Assembly (NCBI RefSeq): GCF_020164485.1
Contig: NZ_JAIQZA010000005.1
Coordinates: forward strand, 62,001 to 126,000
Direction: 5' to 3'
Length of the DNA: 64,000 bases
Origin: Salegentibacter tibetensis
GTDB taxonomy: Bacteria > Bacteroidota > Bacteroidia > Flavobacteriales > Flavobacteriaceae
The notes beneath the pieces are model-generated. The model ran no database searches and was not told the origin of the DNA. It saw only the letters and a program-made list of their open reading frames with translations. The first letter of the stretch is position 1. Each line of letters opens with the position of its first letter. This document shows positions 59,577 to 64,000 of this stretch, piece after piece. The translations under genes and the position numbers were made by a program.

Positions 59577-61886
59577 ATGAACAAATTAAGACTTTTAAGT
59601 TTCGCTTTAGTGATGCTTTTTGTAAGCGGTGTTCAGGCCCAGGATTCAGAAGCCGAAGAACAGCAACCTAGACAGGAAGGTCACGAAAATAACAACAAGT
59701 TCAGGCAACTTTACCAAACCTTTGCCACTCCAAACCAATATCGAACCGGTGCCGGAGCGCCAGGGGAAGCCTATTATCAAAACCAGGCCGATTATAAAAT
59801 GGATATCGTTTTAGACGATAAAAACACCCGTTTAGATGGTGAGGCCGAGGTTACTTACTATAATAATTCTCCCGATAAATTAGAATATTTATGGGTGCAA
59901 TTAGACCAGAATGTAAGAAAAAAAGATGCCCCAACCGAAGATAGGAACCCGAGTGGAATGAGCCCTGTAGCAACTCCTCAACGCTTTGTAGATCAACATA
60001 TGAAAGAGGCATTTGATGGAGGTTTCAATATTGTTGATTTAACCCATGATGGGGATAAGCTGAATTATACCATAAATCAAACAATGCTAAGAATAGATTT
60101 GGAGGAGCCTTTAGCACCCGGTGAATCTTTTGAGTTTGAAATGAAATGGTGGTACAATGTTAACAATCATATTACCGATAGGGCAAGAAGCGGTTATGAG
60201 CATTTTCCGAAAGATGGAAATAATGCATATGTAATTGCACAATTCTTCCCAAGAATGGCTGTGTATAACGATGTGGAAGGCTGGCAAAACATGCAGTTTT
60301 GGGGAAGCGGGGAATGGTCCTTGCCATTTGGTGATTACGAAGTAAATATTACCGTTCCTGCAGATCACGTTATGGAAGCTACCGGAGAACTTCAAAACCG
60401 AAAAGAGGTTTATACCAAAGAAATGATGCTCCGCTATGAACAGGCTAAAAAATCTTATGATGAGCCTGTAATTGTGAGAACTCAGGCAGAAGCTGAAGAA
60501 GCTGAAAAATCTTTTTCTAACAAAACCAAAACCTGGAAATATAAAGCCGATATGGTTAGGGATTTTGCATTCTCAACCTCAAGAAAATTTATCCTTGATA
60601 TGATGGCTACAGATGTGATGGGGAAAGATGTAATGGCGATTTCCTTATATCCTAAAGAAGGAAATCCTCTTTGGGAGGAGTGGTCAACAAGAGCTGTAGC
60701 CAGTACCTTAAAATCTTATTCCGATCAAACTTTTCAATATCCTTACCCGAAAGCGGTTTCTGTTCACGCGAGAAATCAAGGGATGGAATACCCAATGATT
60801 TGCTGGAATTATGGCCGTCCCGATGAAGACGGTTCATATTCCGACAGGGTTAAATTTGGAATGATAAGCGTTATTATTCACGAAATTGGGCATAACTTTT
60901 TCCCAATGATTGTGAATAGCGACGAACGCCAGTGGGGCTGGATGGACGAAGGTTTAAATACTTTTAGCCAATTTCTTGCTGAGCAGGAATTTGGGGAGAA
61001 ATACCCAGAAGCAATCACTCCCTTAGAGCAGTATCCTTCTCGTAGAGGAATTCCGGCTAAAATTGTTCCTTATATGAAAGGAAACCAAAAGTATATCGCG
61101 CCGATTATGTCGAATCCAGAAAATGTGTACCAGTTAGGAAATAACGCCTATGGGAAACCGGCCACGGCCTTAAATATTTTGCGCGAAACTGTGATGGGGC
61201 ACGATCTTTTTGATCACGCCTATAAAACATTTGCACACCGCTGGATGTTCAAGCATCCAACGCCTGAAGATTTCTTTAGAACTATGGAGGATGCTTCAGC
61301 AGTAGATTTAGATTGGTTTTGGAGAGGCTGGTTCTATACTACAGATAATGTAGATATGGGAATCAAAGAAGTTAAAAAACTTTATGTGACTGATAATGTT
61401 ACGAAAGAAGGAAAAGAATTTTTAGAGCGTTACGGTGCAGATCCTGAAGAAGTGGATGCAGTTTATGTAGTGGAAGAAGGAAGCGAAGAATTTGATGAAA
61501 GCCTGAAAGGGAAATCTGTTTTAGAAAATTCGCCTACAATAAAAGAGTATGTGATGGATAATTTCTCTGAAGAAGAAAGAAAACGATTAAAAGATCCTAA
61601 ATATTTCTATCAGGTTACTTTTGAAAAACCAGGTGGAATCCCAATGCCTTTAATTGTTGAATTCACTTATGCCGATGGTTCTACCGAAATGAAGAGATAT
61701 CCGGTACAACTTTGGAGAATGAACGATGAGGTAGCTACCAAAGCTATTGCTACCAATAAGGAAATTGTAAAAATGGTAGTAGACCCAAACCTTGAAACGG
61801 CAGATGTTGATGTTAGCAACAATATCTGGCCAAAAGAGGAGACTACCAATAAATTTGAAGAATTTAAAGAGAGCCTCGGAAACTAA
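59577..61886 (+). CDS. M1 family zinc metallopeptidase, secreted
   Basis: 769 residues with a signal peptide ending VQAQ (about 22). N-terminal beta domain (YYQNQADYKMDIVLDDKNTRLDGEAEVTYYNNSPDKLEYLWVQLDQN). Zinc site HEIGHNFFP (HExxH, around residue 434) with the third ligand glutamate in WMDEGLNTFSQFL 18 residues on; the GMEYP exopeptidase motif appears as NQGMEYPMI upstream. It removes N-terminal residues from peptides in the periplasm or at the surface. Followed by a terminator; last gene of the locus. Confidence 0.93.
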   Translation: MNKLRLLSFALVMLFVSGVQAQDSEAEEQQPRQEGHENNNKFRQLYQTFATPNQYRTGAGAPGEAYYQNQADYKMDIVLDDKNTRLDGEAEVTYYNNSPDKLEYLWVQLDQNVRKKDAPTEDRNPSGMSPVATPQRFVDQHMKEAFDGGFNIVDLTHDGDKLNYTINQTMLRIDLEEPLAPGESFEFEMKWWYNVNNHITDRARSGYEHFPKDGNNAYVIAQFFPRMAVYNDVEGWQNMQFWGSGEWSLPFGDYEVNITVPADHVMEATGELQNRKEVYTKEMMLRYEQAKKSYDEPVIVRTQAEAEEAEKSFSNKTKTWKYKADMVRDFAFSTSRKFILDMMATDVMGKDVMAISLYPKEGNPLWEEWSTRAVASTLKSYSDQTFQYPYPKAVSVHARNQGMEYPMICWNYGRPDEDGSYSDRVKFGMISVIIHEIGHNFFPMIVNSDERQWGWMDEGLNTFSQFLAEQEFGEKYPEAITPLEQYPSRRGIPAKIVPYMKGNQKYIAPIMSNPENVYQLGNNAYGKPATALNILRETVMGHDLFDHAYKTFAHRWMFKHPTPEDFFRTMEDASAVDLDWFWRGWFYTTDNVDMGIKEVKKLYVTDNVTKEGKEFLERYGADPEEVDAVYVVEEGSEEFDESLKGKSVLENSPTIKEYVMDNFSEEERKRLKDPKYFYQVTFEKPGGIPMPLIVEFTYADGSTEMKRYPVQLWRMNDEVATKAIATNKEIVKMVVDPNLETADVDVSNNIWPKEETTNKFEEFKESLGN

Positions 61887-61894
61887 AATATTTT

Positions 61895-61923
61895 AAGCCG
61901 ACTTTAACGAGTCGGCTTTTTTT
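61895..61923 (+). terminator. Terminator after the M1 peptidase gene
   Basis: Arms AAGCCGACT and AGTCGGCTT around TTAACG, followed by a T-run of about seven. Confidence 0.85.
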
Positions 61924-61955
61924 ATGCTTAGATTTGTGGCTATATTTGTTTTGCT

Positions 61956-62237
61956 ATGAACATCATACCCCTTTTTATTAGTGGTGCCGAGATTGCCTTT
62001 ATACTGTTTATTCTGGTAATGGTTTTTGGCGCCGATAAGATTCCTGATATTGCCCGTGGAATGGGAAAAGGAATGAAGATGCTTAGAAATGCATCTAACG
62101 ACATTAAGACAGAAATTCAGAAAAGTGCCGAAAAGCAGGGCATAGATACTGATATTTCTAAAGATGTTAGGGGTGAGATCGATAAGGTTAAGGAGGATAT
62201 TGATGAAATCACCGGTTCGGTAAAACGTAGATTTTAA
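61956..62237 (+). CDS. tatA: Twin-arginine translocase TatA/TatE family subunit
   Basis: 93 residues: one N-terminal helix (about 6-25: LFISGAEIAFILFILVMVFGADKIP), the FGxxKIPDIARGMGKG hinge (FGADKIPDIARGMG) and an amphipathic, charged C-terminal region. The hinge wording DKIPDIARGMGKGMK is the Tat signature. It builds the pore for folded-protein export in the inner membrane; tatC is not in the window. Followed 9 bases later by the PAP2 gene. Confidence 0.9.
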   Translation: MNIIPLFISGAEIAFILFILVMVFGADKIPDIARGMGKGMKMLRNASNDIKTEIQKSAEKQGIDTDISKDVRGEIDKVKEDIDEITGSVKRRF

Positions 62238-62246
62238 CCTCATTAC

Positions 62247-62804
62247 ATGTTAGAGCAGCTAAAACAATGGGATCGCGAGCTGTTTGTCTATCTCAATGGA
62301 TTAGGAATTGAGTCTTACGATAATTTCTGGATTACTGTAACTACCATCCAAAACTGGATTCCGCTTTACATTACTTTTTTTATTCTTTATTTTATCAGTT
62401 TCCATTGGAAAAAGGCACTTTTTACCAGTCTATTTATACTTGCTACCGCACTTTCCACATATGGTTTCACCAATGTGGTTAAAAATTTCTTTTTGCGGCT
62501 CAGGCCAAATAACCAGCCCGCAATAGCTGATATTATTAGAATATTGCAAACCCCAGATAATTATAGTTTTTTCTCCGGGCATTCGGCGGTTTCTACTGCT
62601 GCAGCATTGTTTTTTATCCTTTCATTGAAGGATAAGTATCCCTGGATTTGGGTAGTGCTACTCTGGCCTCTTTTATTTATGTTAAGCAGAATTTACGTAG
62701 GAGTTCACTATCCCGGCGATGTTTTGGTTGGCGCGGCTGTAGGGATTATTTTTGGAATTATCTTTTTCCTGTTTTACCAACGTTCGGGGAAACGCTTTAT
62801 TTAA
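62247..62804 (+). CDS. PAP2 family membrane phosphatase
   Basis: 185 residues, six helices. KNFFLRLRP (motif 1), FFSGHSAVSTA (motif 2, SGH intact) and SRIYVGVHYPGD (motif 3). A paralogue of the protein at 36084, with which it shares the opening (L-x-Q-x-D-x-E-L-F-x-x-L-N-G/N-L-G) and motif spacing. Lipid phosphate or undecaprenyl diphosphate phosphatase. Its stop overlaps that of the convergent methyltransferase by 8 bases. Co-transcribed with tatA. Confidence 0.92.
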   Translation: MLEQLKQWDRELFVYLNGLGIESYDNFWITVTTIQNWIPLYITFFILYFISFHWKKALFTSLFILATALSTYGFTNVVKNFFLRLRPNNQPAIADIIRILQTPDNYSFFSGHSAVSTAAALFFILSLKDKYPWIWVVLLWPLLFMLSRIYVGVHYPGDVLVGAAVGIIFGIIFFLFYQRSGKRFI

Positions 62805-63438
62805 CCCGGGTTAGTGTTAATCCATCCCGAATAGGTAAGATCACGGTTTCCACACGATCATCCTCTACCAGCATTTTATTATATTTTAAAAGCGCCTGGG
62901 TAGATTCATCATCGGTTTTTACCGGCTCTACTACTTTTCCACTCCATAACACGTTATCTGATAATATAACTCCGCCGGGGTTCATCTTCTCAATAATTAA
63001 GTCGAAATATGCCGGGTAATTGGGCTTGTCGGCATCGATAAATACTAAATCGAATTTCGCATTTATCTGCGGAATAATTTCCCGGGCATCCCCAATATAT
63101 TGTTTAATTAAATCTTTATATTCTGAAGCCTTGAAAAATTTTTGCTGAAAATCATACAACTCTTCATTGATATCTATGGTATGCAACATTCCATTCTTCG
63201 CCAAACCTTCTGCCAGGCATAAAGCAGAATACCCGGTATAAGTTCCAATTTCTAAAATGCTTTTTGGTGCGATTATTTTCGAAATTAGACTTAAAATTCT
63301 GCCCTGATAATTTCCGCTTATCATTCGCGGTTGCAATACTTTCTGATTGGTTTCGCGGTTAAGTTTTGCTAAAAATTGGGGTTCTTTAGCTGAATGTTCT
63401 AAAATATATTGATCTATCGCTTCAGGAAGAAAATGCAT
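62797..63438 (-). CDS. O-methyltransferase, SAM-dependent, class I (CCoAMT-like)
   Basis: 213 residues. EIGTYTGYSALCLAEGL (motif I, about 62-78), DLVFIDADKPNYPAYFDLII (about 130-149) and GGVILSDNVLWSGKV are the SAM and metal-binding motifs of the catechol/caffeoyl-CoA type O-methyltransferases. Metal-dependent, cytoplasmic. Ends convergently with the PAP2 gene. Substrate unknown. Confidence 0.92.
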   Translation of the reverse strand: MHFLPEAIDQYILEHSAKEPQFLAKLNRETNQKVLQPRMISGNYQGRILSLISKIIAPKSILEIGTYTGYSALCLAEGLAKNGMLHTIDINEELYDFQQKFFKASEYKDLIKQYIGDAREIIPQINAKFDLVFIDADKPNYPAYFDLIIEKMNPGGVILSDNVLWSGKVVEPVKTDDESTQALLKYNKMLVEDDRVETVILPIRDGLTLTRVK

Positions 63439-63751
63439 GAAATTCTAATTTTTGCCAAATTTAGAGAAATTAATCTTTTATAATGAAATCTATAAAACTG
63501 TATATTTAAATCCTGCAAGGTTCTGAAAACCTTATAGGTGTTTCTCTATCTACCGCTGCGAGAATGAAAAGCACTTGCCGAAATAAAATAAAATATTTTA
63601 ATTAGAGGAAAACGCCCTGGTTTCAAATTTGGAAAAAACTGAAGAACAATACCATTCGAATATCAAAAAATCATCAGAAGGAGTCTGTCAATAAATTGTA
63701 TTTTTACTCACGAAGTAGAAGGCTTCATCGATTAAAAAAATTGAACCACAC
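63439..63751. other. Intergenic 313 bp, no gene supported
   Basis: Divergent gap between the O-methyltransferase and kynU. A weak hairpin AAGGTT/AACCTT lies near 63517-63533. No open frame with family signal and no exact TAnnTTTG box was found. Confidence 0.4.
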
Positions 63752-64000
63752 ATGCAATTTAAAAACACGCTTGAATATGCCCGGGAACTTGATGCCCGGG
63801 ATAAAATATCCTCATATCGCGATCAATTTATTTTTCCGCAACACGAAGGAAAAAATGTGATCTATTTCACCGGAAACTCACTTGGTCTACAGCCAAAATC
63901 TGCAAAGAAATATATAGATGAAATTATGACCGACTGGGCTAATCTTGCCGTAGAAGGCCATTTTAAAGCTGAAAAACCCTGGTGGGATTATCACGAGCGA
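63752..64000 (+). CDS. kynU: Kynureninase, 5' end only
   Basis: 83 codons from ATG 63752 run to the window edge. YRDQFIFPQHEGKNVIYFTGNSLG and LQPKSAKKYIDEIMTDWANLAVEGHF are the N-terminal motif of kynureninase, a PLP enzyme that cleaves kynurenine or 3-hydroxykynurenine to anthranilate (or its 3-hydroxy form) and alanine in tryptophan degradation / quinolinate synthesis. The PLP lysine lies beyond the window. Single gene as far as seen. Confidence 0.92.
   Translation, partial: MQFKNTLEYARELDARDKISSYRDQFIFPQHEGKNVIYFTGNSLGLQPKSAKKYIDEIMTDWANLAVEGHFKAEKPWWDYHER

Overview
The window is a piece of a flavobacterial chromosome (phylum Bacteroidota, family Flavobacteriaceae; the gene content recalls marine genera such as Gramella or Salegentibacter, but the genus cannot be fixed from sequence alone). 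The evidence is the low GC, the many Bacteroidota-restricted families (DUF4197, DUF4199, DUF2911, DUF4920, Lacal_2735, M28 and M1 exopeptidases with signal peptides), promoter boxes of the TTG / TAnnTTTG type instead of TTGACA / TATAAT, a DnaJ with half a zinc finger, and a long SecA without the usual zinc tail. It is mostly core genome: no prophage, integrase, CRISPR array or intact insertion sequence was seen.

Layout. 1-6.1 kb: end of purM, a YhhN-like membrane protein, a small ABC unit, prfA, pyrF, a BtuF-like protein. 6.4-9.8 kb: icmF, the fused B12-dependent acyl-CoA mutase, followed by a 0.47 kb tract of hairpin repeats. 10.3-14.4 kb: two divergent relatives of a helical-bundle protein on either side of a MarC-family gene, an Lrp/AsnC regulator and a secreted hydrolase-like protein. 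14.8-19.5 kb: an ammonium module (outer-membrane barrel, amtB, P-II), crcB, a SRPBCC/GyrI-like protein, a MazG-like pyrophosphohydrolase. A 499-bp composite inverted-repeat element follows (19552-20050). 20.1-26.8 kb: ilvE, mnmD, an SDR protein, YceI, grpE-dnaJ, a fasciclin protein. 26.9-32.2 kb: a co-directional run of ABC exporter, MscS channel, outer-membrane barrel and an NtrC-like regulator that lacks its DNA-binding domain.

33-42.5 kb: M28 peptidase, MATE exporter, PAP2 phosphatase, meaB, ohr, then an ECF sigma / membrane anti-sigma-like / secreted charged protein operon and an M23 peptidase. 43-47.9 kb on the minus strand: secA, a cobalamin adenosyltransferase and a 58-residue membrane protein identified by hand. 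48-55.7 kb: FadL-like barrel, an aromatic/Gly/Ser-rich lipoprotein, proS, two identical tRNA-Glu genes, rpsT, glsA, pepE. 55.8-61.9 kb: four tandem paralogues with a carboxypeptidase-regulatory-like domain, of which the two middle copies are broken (one frameshift, one nonsense codon), then a DUF6702-like protein and an M1 metallopeptidase. 62-64 kb: tatA, a second PAP2 phosphatase, an O-methyltransferase and the 5' end of kynU.

Themes: B12 use (icmF, meaB, adenosyltransferase, BtuF-like protein), envelope biogenesis and export (SecA, Tat, ABC, barrels), nitrogen supply (amtB/P-II, glutaminase, ilvE) and peptide use (M28, M1, PepE). No convincing entirely new multi-gene system was found; the best second looks are the paralogue array with its two fresh-looking lesions, the HTH-less sigma-54-type regulator in the export/mechanosensitive run, and the dispersed hairpins that share a GNA mini-loop core.
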